64,000 nucleotides of DNA from the NCBI RefSeq assembly GCF_014337215.1, contig NZ_CP060635.1, positions 1,873,501 through 1,937,500 of the forward strand, in the 5' to 3' direction. Below are positions 9,604-18,097 of this stretch, piece after piece. Under the pieces are notes generated by a model. The model was given only the letters and a program-made list of their open reading frames with translations. It ran no database searches and was not told where the DNA came from. A program made the translations under genes and the position numbers. The stretch is from Wansuia hejianensis. GTDB taxonomy: Bacteria > Bacillota > Clostridia > Lachnospirales > Lachnospiraceae. Within the stretch, counting starts at the first letter, position 1; each line of letters opens with the position of its first letter.

Positions 9604-10215
9604 CTATACTTCTATCAGGCCCTCTATCTTCTCAAAGACCTTCTCCTTGATACCCTCAATATTCTTAATCTCTTCAATGTCCGAGAACGGTCCGTGCTCA
9701 CTGCGGTACGTCAGAATCGCTTCCGCCTTGGCCTCACCGATCCCCGGCAAGGTCATTAAAAGCTCCTTCCCCGCCGTATTCAGGTTCACTCTCCCGCTTT
9801 CAAGCCCGTCCGGGACAGCTCCTGATCCCGGAACGGTCCCGGACGCTTCCTCAACGGTATAGACAGTAATCTGCTGCCCATCCTGCAGAAGCCCCGCCTG
9901 ATTCAGGCTCCGTTCATCCGCATCCTCCGTCATCCCCCCTGCCGCCTCAACAGCCTCATACACCCGGCTGCCTTCCGGCAGTTCATAGACTCCGGGAGAA
10001 TTCACCGCCCCACAGACATATATAAATACTGATTCCGGCTCAGCCTCTGCTCCGCCGGAAGCGGTATCCTCTGTAGTTGCCTCTTGTTCTTCCATTTCTT
10101 CAATCCCCTCAGCTCCGGACTCCGAAGACAACTCATAAGAAACGCCGCTCTCATCCATACAGCCACAGAAAAGAAAAACGGCCAGAAACAGAAAACACAG
10201 AAATCTTTTATACAC
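9604..10215 (-). CDS. comEA: ComEA-like helix-hairpin-helix DNA receptor with SLBB domain
   Basis: A 203-residue secreted or membrane-anchored protein. The hydrophobic N terminus ends in LFCGC, which could serve as a lipobox. An acidic linker is followed by an SLBB-type domain (IYVCGAVNSPGVYELPEGSR, about residues 68-120). The C-terminal (HhH)2 DNA-binding domain has VNLNTAGKELLMTLPGIGEA and IKNIEGIKEKVFEKIEGLIEV. ComEA binds transforming DNA outside the membrane and passes it to ComEC. The start is GTG at 10213-10215 with GAGGAG 9 bases upstream. It leads the run that ends in comEC and has its own promoter. Confidence 0.9.
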   Translation of the reverse strand: MYKRFLCFLFLAVFLFCGCMDESGVSYELSSESGAEGIEEMEEQEATTEDTASGGAEAEPESVFIYVCGAVNSPGVYELPEGSRVYEAVEAAGGMTEDADERSLNQAGLLQDGQQITVYTVEEASGTVPGSGAVPDGLESGRVNLNTAGKELLMTLPGIGEAKAEAILTYRSEHGPFSDIEEIKNIEGIKEKVFEKIEGLIEV

Positions 10216-10277
10216 TCTGTATCACTCCTCACAGCTAAATTTGCTGTAAGGTCCCCTGTAAATGCATAACCATTCTT

Positions 10278-10306
10278 ATTGTAACGAATTTTGAGGGCAA
10301 TTACAA
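10278..10306 (-). promoter_or_regulatory. Promoter of the comEA-regulator-kinase-GerMN-comEC run
   Basis: On the minus strand TTGTAA (10301-10306) and TACAAT (10278-10283) are separated by exactly 17 bases. They lie about 60 bases before the comEA start. The repeat element at 10341 ends just upstream of it. Confidence 0.6.
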
Positions 10307-10340
10307 GACGTTAATCAAACCTTTTCACTGGAAAAATTAT

Positions 10341-10697
10341 AGGTTTGTGGCGGGGGTGGGTGGATACCCGGACGAAAAGCGGCGGGAGAGTTCCAGACGG
10401 TACAGTTGCTCTCGCCAGGGGGGAACCCCGATGGTCACAGACGGTAGATTTCGGTATTCATAAAGAAATACTGGCGCCAATCGGTCACAGTTAATCACTG
10501 ATTACTGTCAGAAACCATACCGATGACACTTTCGGAGAACCTGGGTGAAGCGTTTTAGATCACCAGAAGAGCTGGGAGAAGACGGGGCGGAACAGGGCCG
10601 AAGCCTTCCATGGCGCCGTCCCTGTTCCGCCCCGTCTCCTCTCAGCCTTTCGTCCGGGTATCCAAAACGCCCTCCCTTCCCCGACCAATTGGAAGCA
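10341..10697. repeat. Dispersed structured intergenic element, copy A
   Basis: About 357 bases, homologous to copy B at 60392-60930. Shared blocks are GACGGTAGAT (10440-10449), 20 identical bases starting GATGACAC (10522-10541), and GGGTGAAGCGTTTTAGAT (10543-10560). The ends pair perfectly: 10362-10377 (GGATACCCGGACGAAA) with 10648-10663. A private GC-rich hairpin, 10580-10596 against 10621-10637, follows the last conserved block. The local stem ATCGG (10480-10484)/CCGAT (10520-10524) covaries with copy B. No ORF is supported. It may be a structured RNA, a non-autonomous mobile element, or both. It fills the 491-base gap between comEA and the DMT gene. Confidence 0.8.
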
Positions 10698-10706
10698 AAG
10701 CTGAAA

Positions 10707-11138
10707 TTATTCCCATTTAAAGAGTATGATTCCTCCCACAGCCACCGCCATCCCGATCAGCTTCCGCCACTCCAGCGGCTGCTTTTCCACTCCGAACAGT
10801 CCGAATAGTTCTACCAGGTAAGAAATTGCCAGCTGTGCGATTACGATTAGCAGCGTTGCCTGCGCCGGGCCCAGTTTGCCCATGCTCTGGATGACTGTGA
10901 CGGTGATAAAGGCTCCGATTACACCGCCCAGCAGCGTATATTTCTGATCCACGCTCCAGAGCGCGCTGACGCTTTCCCGTCCCGTGAAGAACCAGGCAAT
11001 TATGCAGACGGCCAGCGCAGAGAATTGTACCCATCCGGTTGATACCCAGAGGCTGGTCTGTTTGGTGACCTCTGTATTGAATACCCCCTGGATACTCATC
11101 AGAGCACCCGATAACAAAGCAATAAAAATCCCCATCAT
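10707..11138 (-). CDS. Small DMT-family (DUF606/YdcZ-type) permease
   Basis: A 143-residue hydrophobic protein with about five predicted transmembrane helices. It starts MMGIFIALLSGALMSIQGVFN and contains LGPAQATLLIVIAQL near residue 92. Length and pattern fit the DUF606 half-size transporters of the drug/metabolite superfamily, which work as dimers or pairs. Substrate is unknown. The start ATG at 11138 has AGGAG about 9 bases upstream; a second ATG directly follows. The gene reads toward repeat element copy A, whose end lies 10 bases after its stop. Confidence 0.78.
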   Translation of the reverse strand: MMGIFIALLSGALMSIQGVFNTEVTKQTSLWVSTGWVQFSALAVCIIAWFFTGRESVSALWSVDQKYTLLGGVIGAFITVTVIQSMGKLGPAQATLLIVIAQLAISYLVELFGLFGVEKQPLEWRKLIGMAVAVGGIILFKWE

Positions 11139-11206
11139 TTCCCCAAACTCCTTTTTTCTTTTAGCGTATCCTGAATAACGGGAAAATATTCCGGTTTCCT
11201 ATGATC

Positions 11207-11235
11207 TTGCTCAGTTGGAGCAGATGCTTTATAAT
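11207..11235 (+). promoter_or_regulatory. Putative promoter for the CAT-family gene
   Basis: TTGCTC (11207-11212), a 17-base spacer and a perfect TATAAT (11230-11235). A short inverted repeat, TGCTC/GAGCA, covers the -35 side and could be an operator. The leader to the CAT gene would be about 130 bases. Confidence 0.4.
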
Positions 11236-11386
11236 AAATAAATGATTATATAATCTCTGATATGGCTGATCGTTTCTGCTAGCAGCCCCAAATTGTTGAA
11301 TATAATTCGCAGGATTATGGCCAGTTATTGACAGAGACACTACGAAAGAAAGCAGGGGTTTTATCAATGAATTTTATAAAATTGAG

Positions 11387-12025
11387 ATGGATCACTACAA
11401 AAGAAAAAGCCATTTTGACTATTTTAATAGTCTGGCTTTTCCCTATGTGGGCACAACTGTGAACATAGATATAACAAAATTGCAGTCTGCAGTGAAGGCG
11501 CAGAAGCTTCCTTTTTTCCTCACTATCTGCTACTGTGTTTCCAGGGCGGCCAACGCCGTTCCCGAATTCAGGCAGCGGATAGCCAATGGGGGAATCATTG
11601 AATACGAAAACTGTAGGACCTCACACACAGTGGCACTGGAGGATGGTACCTATTGTTATTGTACGTTGGAAGACAGGCTTTCATTTTGGGATTATCTGGA
11701 ATATGGAAGACTCGAACAGCAAATAGCCAAAGAAAAGCGGGATATTGAAGAAAATGACGCCGCCAACGACCTGCTTTATATTTCTACCCTGCCCTGGCTT
11801 TCCTATGCCGCGCTGGTTCAGCCAGTACCAGTTCCTGCCGACAGCAATCCCAGAATAACCTGGGGGAAATTTTTCACTCAGAACGAGCGAATCCTTTTGC
11901 CAGTATCCGTACTATGCCACCACGCATTGGTGGACGGAAAACACATTGCTGATTTCTATGAAGCTCTTGCAGAGCAGTGCGAACGGGTCTGTGAGCTGAT
12001 TTCAACCGATCCTATCTCTATATAG
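11387..12025 (+). CDS. CatA-family O-acetyltransferase with a damaged 5' end
   Basis: A 212-residue chloramphenicol-acetyltransferase-family protein. The catalytic signature CHHALVDGKH lies near residue 185 and the N-terminal KRKSHFDYFN and ITWGKFF regions are typical. Such enzymes acetylate hydroxyl groups using acetyl-CoA; low-similarity members need not confer chloramphenicol resistance. The only in-frame ATG is 11387, but the reading frame upstream (NEFYKIE, from 11366) still encodes the family's usual N terminus. A well-placed ATG at 11367, 8 bases after AGGGG, is off by one base. A one-base loss after that start would explain this. Translation may now begin inside the protein, removing about seven residues. 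Confidence 0.8.
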   Translation: MDHYKRKSHFDYFNSLAFPYVGTTVNIDITKLQSAVKAQKLPFFLTICYCVSRAANAVPEFRQRIANGGIIEYENCRTSHTVALEDGTYCYCTLEDRLSFWDYLEYGRLEQQIAKEKRDIEENDAANDLLYISTLPWLSYAALVQPVPVPADSNPRITWGKFFTQNERILLPVSVLCHHALVDGKHIADFYEALAEQCERVCELISTDPISI

Positions 12026-12029
12026 CAAA

Positions 12030-12060
12030 ATCAGAGAGGCTTTTTCCCAGCCTCTCTGAT
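12030..12060. terminator. Terminator between the CAT gene and argD
   Basis: A perfect 12-bp stem, ATCAGAGAGGCT (12030-12041) with 12049-12060, and a 7-base loop, lies between convergent genes. The minus strand continues TTTTG, so it best fits argD, but it could stop both transcripts. Confidence 0.8.
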
Positions 12061-12068
12061 ATCACCCT

Positions 12069-13259
12069 TTATTTAAGCGCTTCTCTCAGCTTCGCGGTCA
12101 TTTCATCTATATCTGCTTCCGTTACAATCAGCGGAGGCACAAATCGCAGCACATTGGTTCCGGCGCTGATGACTACTAACCCCTTTTCGAGGCATTTGGC
12201 GACGATGTCTCCCACCTTCCGCCCCTCAATGACCAGGCCCTGGATGAATCCCTTTCCTCTGCGGGCGCTGATAAAATCGTACTCAGCTGCCAACTCATCC
12301 AGCTTCTTTTCCAGATAGGGGGCAGTTTTCTGCACATGCTCCACAATATGTTCCGAAGCGAACAGATCAAACACCGTACTGACTGCCCGGCAGGCCAGAG
12401 GGTTTCCTCCGTAGGTTGTGCCATGATCGCCCGGCACGAGGGATTGTTCCGCAGTTTTTTTATTCAGAACGAAAGCCCCCACAGGCACGCCGCAGCCCAG
12501 AGCTTTGGCGCAGGTCATCACGTCCGGCTCCACGCCGTATTCCTGCCAGGCGAACATGCTGCCGCTCCGTCCCATGCCGCACTGGATTTCATCCAGAATC
12601 AGCAGAATATCTCTCTCATCGCAAAGGGCGCGCACACCCTTCAGAAATTCTTCTTCCGCGGGATAGATACCGCCTTCACCCTGAATGGTCTCCAGGATGA
12701 CCGCACACGTCCTGGGGGTTATCTGGGCCTTTACGCTGTCCAGGTCGTTGAAATCGGCAAAACGTATGCCGCCAATCAGTGGCTTGAAGGGCTCCTGGTA
12801 ATAAGCATTTCCTGTGACAGACAGAGCGCCCAGACTCCTTCCATGAAAGGAATGGTTCATGGCTATTATCTCATGATCAGCACCACCGTCCTTGAGCCAG
12901 GCGTATTTCCGGGCCACCTTGATCGCTCCCTCAATGGCCTCTGTGCCGCTGTTGGTAAAAAACACTTTGTCCATGCCGGATGCTTCTGTCAGCTTTTTGG
13001 CCGCCTCTGCCATCGGGATATTATAATAGAGGTTAGACGTATGTATGATCTTATCGATCTGATCCTTCAAGGCTGCGTTATACGTTTCATTCCCATACCC
13101 CAGGCCAAATACTGCTATCCCCGCCGCAAAATCCAGATATTCCTTACCGTCCGTATCATAGAGACGGACACCCTTCCCTCTTTCAAAAACCACCGGAAAG
13201 CGGTTATACGTATGCAGCACATAATGATCCGCCATTTTCATATAATCAATCATTTCCAT
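12069..13259 (-). CDS. argD: Acetylornithine aminotransferase
   Basis: A 396-residue class III PLP-dependent aminotransferase that converts N-acetylglutamate semialdehyde to N-acetylornithine in arginine synthesis. Visible landmarks are the N-terminal glycine-rich GKEYLDFAAGIAVFGLGY, TNSGTEAIEGAIK near residue 95, the cofactor-binding LILDEIQCGMGRSG, the PLP-lysine in TCAKALGCGVPVGA and DHGTTYGGNPLAC. The start is ATG at 13257-13259, which has GAGGAG 10 bases upstream and overlaps argB by 14 bases. It is last in argCJBD. Confidence 0.94.
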   Translation of the reverse strand: MEMIDYMKMADHYVLHTYNRFPVVFERGKGVRLYDTDGKEYLDFAAGIAVFGLGYGNETYNAALKDQIDKIIHTSNLYYNIPMAEAAKKLTEASGMDKVFFTNSGTEAIEGAIKVARKYAWLKDGGADHEIIAMNHSFHGRSLGALSVTGNAYYQEPFKPLIGGIRFADFNDLDSVKAQITPRTCAVILETIQGEGGIYPAEEEFLKGVRALCDERDILLILDEIQCGMGRSGSMFAWQEYGVEPDVMTCAKALGCGVPVGAFVLNKKTAEQSLVPGDHGTTYGGNPLACRAVSTVFDLFASEHIVEHVQKTAPYLEKKLDELAAEYDFISARRGKGFIQGLVIEGRKVGDIVAKCLEKGLVVISAGTNVLRFVPPLIVTEADIDEMTAKLREALK

Positions 13260-14142
13260 TATAAAATTTCTCCTCATCATCTTTCAGAATCGCCGTTCCA
13301 ATTCCTTTATTTGTAAATATTTCCAGCAGCAGGCAATGGGGAATCCGCCCGTCCAGGATATGCACTCTGGATACACCGTTATTGATAGCGTCGATGCAAT
13401 TCTGCAGCTTAGGAATCATACCGCCGCCTATGTTTCCATTCTCAATGAGCCTGGCCGCCTCGTCAGGACGCAGTTCTGAAATCAGAGAGGACGGATCGTC
13501 TTTGTCATAGAACACGCCTTCAATATCCGTCAGGAAAGCCAGCTTTTCAGCGCTGACAGATTCCGCGATGGCGCTGGCGGCATCATCCGCATTGATATTA
13601 TAAGAATGGAACTCGTCATCCATTCCGATCGGGCAAACGATCGGCAGAAAATCCTTTTCCAACAGGTCGTAGAGGATCTTCGGCGCCACCTTGCGGATCT
13701 CGCCCACATATCCGATATCCTCGCCTCCCGAAAGCTTCTTGTCCACTTTCAGCAGGCCGCCGTCTTTTCCGCTGATGCCCACAGCCTTAACCCCCAGGGA
13801 CTGAACGAGGCTGACCAGCTCCTTGTTGACTTTGTTAAGAACCATTTCCGCCACTTCCATGGTATCCTGATCCGTCACCCGGAGGCCGTTGATGAATTTA
13901 GGCTCCATGCCCACTTTACCGACCCACCGGGAGATTTCCTTGCCTCCTCCGTGTACGATAATCGGCTTAAAACCAACCAGCTTCAGCAGAACTACATCTT
14001 TGATAACATTTCTCTTCAGCTCTTCATCTACCATGGCGCTGCCGCCGTATTTCACCACAATAATTTTCCTGTTAAAACGCTGAATATAAGGCAGCGCTTC
14101 AATGAGCACCTCTGCTTTATCCAGATACTTCTGCATAACCAT
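13246..14142 (-). CDS. argB: Acetylglutamate kinase
   Basis: A 298-residue amino-acid kinase that phosphorylates N-acetylglutamate, the committed step of arginine synthesis. It has IIVVKYGGSAM and PIIVHGGGKEISRW in the first 85 residues, and the ATP-site AFLTDIEGVFYD and GGMIPKLQNCIDAI toward the end. The start is ATG at 14140-14142, because GAGAGGA lies 8 bases before it; an upstream in-frame start gives extra residues with no ribosome site. An N-terminal helix (about 20 residues) precedes the kinase fold, as in arginine-inhibited hexameric enzymes, so feedback inhibition is plausible. It lies 165 bases after argJ. Confidence 0.94.
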   Translation of the reverse strand: MVMQKYLDKAEVLIEALPYIQRFNRKIIVVKYGGSAMVDEELKRNVIKDVVLLKLVGFKPIIVHGGGKEISRWVGKVGMEPKFINGLRVTDQDTMEVAEMVLNKVNKELVSLVQSLGVKAVGISGKDGGLLKVDKKLSGGEDIGYVGEIRKVAPKILYDLLEKDFLPIVCPIGMDDEFHSYNINADDAASAIAESVSAEKLAFLTDIEGVFYDKDDPSSLISELRPDEAARLIENGNIGGGMIPKLQNCIDAINNGVSRVHILDGRIPHCLLLEIFTNKGIGTAILKDDEEKFYNGND

Positions 14143-14307
14143 GCCGTTTATCCTCTCAATCACATTTTCTATATTCCAGAATATCCCCAATATATGTCCT
14201 ATCAGGCCGGGAAACAGCCCAAGGCGTTCCCCTCCACGCCAGTGGCATGTGTTGCGGGATGTCCTGTGAGTTTACCTGCGCAGCAGCCTGAACTGATCCC
14301 TCGCCTG

Positions 14308-15531
14308 TCAGGAGCGGTAATCCGCATTGATTTTCACATAATCATAGGTAAGGTCGCAGCCCCAGGCAGTAGCCTCCGCTTTTCCCTGTTTCAGATCGGC
14401 AATCGCCGTAACCTCTGCTTCCGACAGAATCGCCGTCGCCTCTTCCTCGCTGTAATCTACAGCCACACCGTTCTCAATGATCTGCAGCCTGCCGGCCGCG
14501 CTCTCAAAGAACAGATCCACCTTCTCCGGATCGAACTTGGCGCCGGAATATCCCATAGCGCATAGGATTCTGCCCCAATTGGCATCATGTCCGAAGATCG
14601 CGGCTTTGGTCAGGTTAGAGGTGATCACAGATTTAGCCAGGGCCGCCGCCTGCTCCCTGCTCTGAGCCCCGGTGATTTTTACCTCGAACAGAGCCGTGGC
14701 CCCTTCGCCGTCACCGGCAATCTTTTTCGCAAGTATTGTGTTAACTTCATACAGAGCTTCCAGAAACTTCTGGTAATCCCCGTCCTTTTTATTAATCACC
14801 GGATTGCCGGCAAGGCCGTTGGCCAGAAGAAGCACCGTATCATTGGTAGACGTATCCCCGTCCACAGATACCATATTGTATGTATCCTTTACAACCTCTG
14901 ACAGCGCCTCCTGAAGCATCTCCTTGGAAATATCCGCATCCGTCGTCAGAAACGACAGCATCGTGCACATGTTGGGATGTATCATGCCGGAGCCCTTGCA
15001 CATGCCGCCGACGGTTACGGTTTTCCCTCCGATTTCAACAGAAACCGCAACCTCCTTCTGTCTGGTGTCGGTCGTCATGATAGCCTGGGCCGCCAGGCTG
15101 GCCGCCTCCCTGGAATTGGAAAGCAGCGGAGCAAGCATTTTTACCCCCTCAATTATTTTATCCATGGGGATTTGCTGCCCGATTACCCCTGTGGACGCCA
15201 CCAGCACAGAATCCTCCGGGATCTTCAGGACTTCCGCCGCCATTTTAGCCGTTTCCCTGCAGCATCGGTACCCCTCTTCACCGGTACACGCGTTAGCCAC
15301 GCCGCTGTTGCAGACCACAGCCTGGGCCGCTTCACAGTCATAGACAATGTGCTGATCCCATTTCACAGGAGCCGCTTTTACAATATTTGTCGTAAAGGTT
15401 CCTGCCGCCACGCATGGAACTATGCTGTACAGCAGCGCCATGTCCTTTACATTGCCCTTCTTGATTCCTGCACTTCCTCCCGCCGCCTGGAAGCCAATGG
15501 CCGCCGTCACTCCACTATCCATTTTTTTCAT
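14308..15531 (-). CDS. argJ: Bifunctional glutamate N-acetyltransferase / ornithine acetyltransferase
   Basis: A 407-residue Ntn-type transferase that moves acetyl from acetylornithine to glutamate, and in bifunctional forms uses acetyl-CoA. It is made as a precursor that cuts itself at the Thr of the family motif ATML. Here the motif reads KGSGMIHPNMCTMLSFL near residue 190, with Cys in place of the usual Ala before the nucleophilic Thr; I expect this to be tolerated. HDANWGRILCAMGYSG is in the beta chain. It follows argC by 16 bases. No argA-type synthase is present nearby, consistent with the cyclic pathway. Confidence 0.94.
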   Translation of the reverse strand: MKKMDSGVTAAIGFQAAGGSAGIKKGNVKDMALLYSIVPCVAAGTFTTNIVKAAPVKWDQHIVYDCEAAQAVVCNSGVANACTGEEGYRCCRETAKMAAEVLKIPEDSVLVASTGVIGQQIPMDKIIEGVKMLAPLLSNSREAASLAAQAIMTTDTRQKEVAVSVEIGGKTVTVGGMCKGSGMIHPNMCTMLSFLTTDADISKEMLQEALSEVVKDTYNMVSVDGDTSTNDTVLLLANGLAGNPVINKKDGDYQKFLEALYEVNTILAKKIAGDGEGATALFEVKITGAQSREQAAALAKSVITSNLTKAAIFGHDANWGRILCAMGYSGAKFDPEKVDLFFESAAGRLQIIENGVAVDYSEEEATAILSEAEVTAIADLKQGKAEATAWGCDLTYDYVKINADYRS

Positions 15532-15547
15532 ATTCTACCTCCCCATT

Positions 15548-16588
15548 TTACGGAAACATCGGAACCAGGCGGAGACCTTCCGTCTCATCCAGCCCGAACA
15601 TCAGATTCATATTTTGCACTGCCTGCCCGGCAGCCCCCTTGACCAGATTATCCAGCGCGCCCATCATGATAATACGGTTCGTCCGGTGATCCAGTTTAAA
15701 ACCAATATCCACATAGTTGCTGCCCTCCACCCATTTTGTCTGGGGGCACACGTCTCTGTCCAGAAGGCGGATAAAATACTCATCTTTATAATATTTCTCA
15801 TAGGCCGCCCGCACGTCCTCCCAGGAGACGTCCTTTATCAGAGAGGCGTAAGCCGTAACCAGAATCCCCCGGTTCATGGGGACCAGATGGGGCGTGAAAT
15901 TAATCGTAACCGGATATCCCGCCGCATAGCCCAGCTGTTCCTCAATCTCAGGCGTATGCCGGTGAGTAGCCACCCCGTATGCCTTAATGCTTTCATTCAC
16001 CTCGCAGAACAGATTATCCACTTTGGCCCCTCTGCCGGCGCCTGAAGTGCCCGATTTTGCATCGACAATCACCGTATTCCCGTCGATAATCCCTTCCTTC
16101 AGCAGCGGATAGACGCTCAGAATCGAGCAGGTCGTATAGCATCCCGGATTGGCCACCAGCCTGGACTGCTTCACATCCTCTCTGTTGATCTCACACAGCC
16201 CGTAGACCGCTTCAGAAAGATACTGAGGCGCCCGATGTTCTATCTTATACCACTCTTCGTAGACCTTCACGTCCTTAAGCCTGAAATCCGCGCTCAAGTC
16301 AATAATTTTGGCTTTTTTCAATATATCTTCATTTACGAGAGATGCGCAGAGTCCCTGAGGCGTCGCCGTAAATATCACGTCTGCGGCATCCGCCAGTTCC
16401 TTCATATTATCATCCTGGCAGACATTTTCCACCAGCCGGAACATATTCTGATAGACCTCCGAATACCTCTTATCTATGTAGCTCCTGGAACCATACCAGA
16501 CAATCTCCACATCCTTATGCCCCAGCAGCAGGCGGACCAGCTCAGCGCCCGCATACCCTGTAGACCCAATAATTCCAGCTTTAATCAT
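15548..16588 (-). CDS. argC: N-acetyl-gamma-glutamyl-phosphate reductase
   Basis: A 346-residue NADPH-dependent reductase that forms N-acetylglutamate semialdehyde. The Rossmann motif GSTGYAGAELVRLLLGH opens the protein. The catalytic cysteine lies in VANPGCYTTCSIL near residue 149, and the substrate-binding PHLVPMNRGI follows. It is first in argCJBD and divergent from argG across a 268-base region rich in ARG-box-like sequences. Confidence 0.95.
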   Translation of the reverse strand: MIKAGIIGSTGYAGAELVRLLLGHKDVEIVWYGSRSYIDKRYSEVYQNMFRLVENVCQDDNMKELADAADVIFTATPQGLCASLVNEDILKKAKIIDLSADFRLKDVKVYEEWYKIEHRAPQYLSEAVYGLCEINREDVKQSRLVANPGCYTTCSILSVYPLLKEGIIDGNTVIVDAKSGTSGAGRGAKVDNLFCEVNESIKAYGVATHRHTPEIEEQLGYAAGYPVTINFTPHLVPMNRGILVTAYASLIKDVSWEDVRAAYEKYYKDEYFIRLLDRDVCPQTKWVEGSNYVDIGFKLDHRTNRIIMMGALDNLVKGAAGQAVQNMNLMFGLDETEGLRLVPMFP

Positions 16589-16629
16589 AATCCGTACTCC
16601 TTTTGAATCAATCGTATTTTATAACCTAT

Positions 16630-16658
16630 AGAATATACCAACCGCTATCACATGTAAA
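16630..16658 (-). promoter_or_regulatory. Putative argC promoter
   Basis: On the minus strand TTTACA (16653-16658) and TATTCT (16630-16635) are 17 bases apart. The ARG-box-like repeats start just upstream. Confidence 0.4.
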
Positions 16659-16670
16659 GCCCCCGCACCA

Positions 16671-16817
16671 TTGAATATGAATGCATGAACGCATGCATTT
16701 ATGCATATTTCCCGCCTCATATTGCATAATTATACATTCATTCCTCAAAATATGCAAGTTTTTTTAAATAAATCCAAAAAACCCTTGCATATTCTTTCGC
16801 ATTGATGTATATTTACA
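16671..16817. promoter_or_regulatory. ArgR-type operator cluster between argC and argG
   Basis: Several TGCAT/ATGCA/TGAAT/ATTCA half-sites are packed in imperfect palindromes: about 16671-16690, 16682-16706, 16722-16741 and 16785-16817. They resemble 18-bp ARG boxes bound by the ArgR hexamer. The last group overlaps the argG promoter, and the others lie upstream of argC, so both transcripts could be repressed together by arginine. The operator call is inference from half-site pattern; no argR gene is in the window. Confidence 0.6.
16785..16813 (+). promoter_or_regulatory. argG promoter
   Basis: TTGCAT (16785-16790) and TATATT (16808-16813) with a 17-base spacer, about 37 bases before the argG start. 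ARG-box-like half-sites overlap both elements. Confidence 0.6.
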
Positions 16818-16856
16818 TGCAGCGAAACTTAAACGTATTTTAAGGAGGATTCTACC

Positions 16857-18083
16857 ATGAGCGAAAAAGTTATTTTAGCATATTCCGGCGGGCTGGACAC
16901 CACCGCAACTATTCCGTGGCTGAAGGAAAATTTTGGTTATGACGTGGTCTGCTGCTGCGTTGACTGCGGGCAGGGCAACGAGCTGGACGGCCTGGACGAA
17001 AGAGCTAAATTGTCCGGCGCCGCTAAATTATACATAGAAGATGTTACCGATGAATTCTGTGATGATTTCATCATGCCCTGCGTGGAGGCGGGCGCTGTCT
17101 ATGAGCACAAATATCTGCTGGGGACCTCTATGGCCCGTCCGGTCATCGCCAAAAAGCTGGTTGAGATCGCCCGCAAGGAGGGCGCAACGGCTATTTGCCA
17201 CGGAGCTACCGGCAAGGGCAACGACCAGATCCGTTTTGAGCTGGCGATCAAGGCTCTGGCTCCTGATCTGAAGGTGATTGCGCCCTGGCGTATGCCGGAG
17301 GTGTGGAAGATGGATTCCCGCGAAGCAGAGATGGAATTCTGCAAGGCGCACGGCATAGACCTGCCCTTTGCCGCCGACAGCAGCTACAGCCGCGACAGGA
17401 ACCTGTGGCATATCAGCCATGAAGGGCTGGAGCTGGAGGACCCTGCCAATGAACCCAACTATGACCACATGCTGGTACTGGGCGTTACTCCGGAGAAAGC
17501 TCCGGATGAACCGGAATACCTGACCCTTACATTCGAACAGGGCGTCCCCAAGACTCTGAACGGAAAAGCAATGAAAGTTTCCGAAATTATAACCACCCTG
17601 AACGCTTTGGGCGGGAAACACGGCATTGGTATCGTCGACATCGTGGAGAACCGAGTCGTCGGCATGAAATCCCGCGGCGTTTACGAGACTCCCGGCGGCA
17701 CTATCCTGATGGAAGCGCATGACCAGCTGGAGGAGCTGATCCTCGACCGCGAGACACTGGAGACAAAAAAGAAACTGGGCAGTCAGTTCGCCCAGATCGT
17801 ATATGAGGGAAAATGGTTCACGCCTCTGAGAGAAGCAATCCAGGCCTTTGTAACATCCACTCAGAAATACGTGACCGGAGAAGTGAAAATGAAGCTGTAC
17901 AAGGGCAATATCATCAAAGCCGGCACTACCTCCCCGTACACCCTCTACAACGAGTCCCTGGCTTCCTTCAAGACCGGAGATCTGTACGACCATCAGGATG
18001 CCAGCGGTTTTATTACTCTGTTTGGCCTCCCTCTGAAGGTCCGTGCGATGAAACTGCAGGAAGTGGAAAAGAACCAGAAGTAA
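16857..18083 (+). CDS. argG: Argininosuccinate synthase
   Basis: A 408-residue ATP-dependent enzyme that joins citrulline and aspartate. The pyrophosphatase-type ATP loop AYSGGLDTTATIPWL is at residues 8-22, and ATGKGNDQIRFEL (near residue 118) and YSRDRNLWHISHEG are family signatures. The ATG has AAGGAGG 8 bases upstream. It is divergent from argCJBD, and no argH is seen after it; a strong terminator follows directly. Confidence 0.95.
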   Translation: MSEKVILAYSGGLDTTATIPWLKENFGYDVVCCCVDCGQGNELDGLDERAKLSGAAKLYIEDVTDEFCDDFIMPCVEAGAVYEHKYLLGTSMARPVIAKKLVEIARKEGATAICHGATGKGNDQIRFELAIKALAPDLKVIAPWRMPEVWKMDSREAEMEFCKAHGIDLPFAADSSYSRDRNLWHISHEGLELEDPANEPNYDHMLVLGVTPEKAPDEPEYLTLTFEQGVPKTLNGKAMKVSEIITTLNALGGKHGIGIVDIVENRVVGMKSRGVYETPGGTILMEAHDQLEELILDRETLETKKKLGSQFAQIVYEGKWFTPLREAIQAFVTSTQKYVTGEVKMKLYKGNIIKAGTTSPYTLYNESLASFKTGDLYDHQDASGFITLFGLPLKVRAMKLQEVEKNQK

Positions 18084-18097
18084 AGTATTTATAAAAT

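Noticed and set aside
10341..10697. Group II intron or RNase P RNA
   Set aside because: No domain V, no GUGYG 5' end, and none of the universal RNase P blocks are seen.
11161..11367. Minus-strand ORF of 68 codons before the DMT gene
   Set aside because: No ribosome site, no family resemblance, and it covers the promoter region of the CAT gene.
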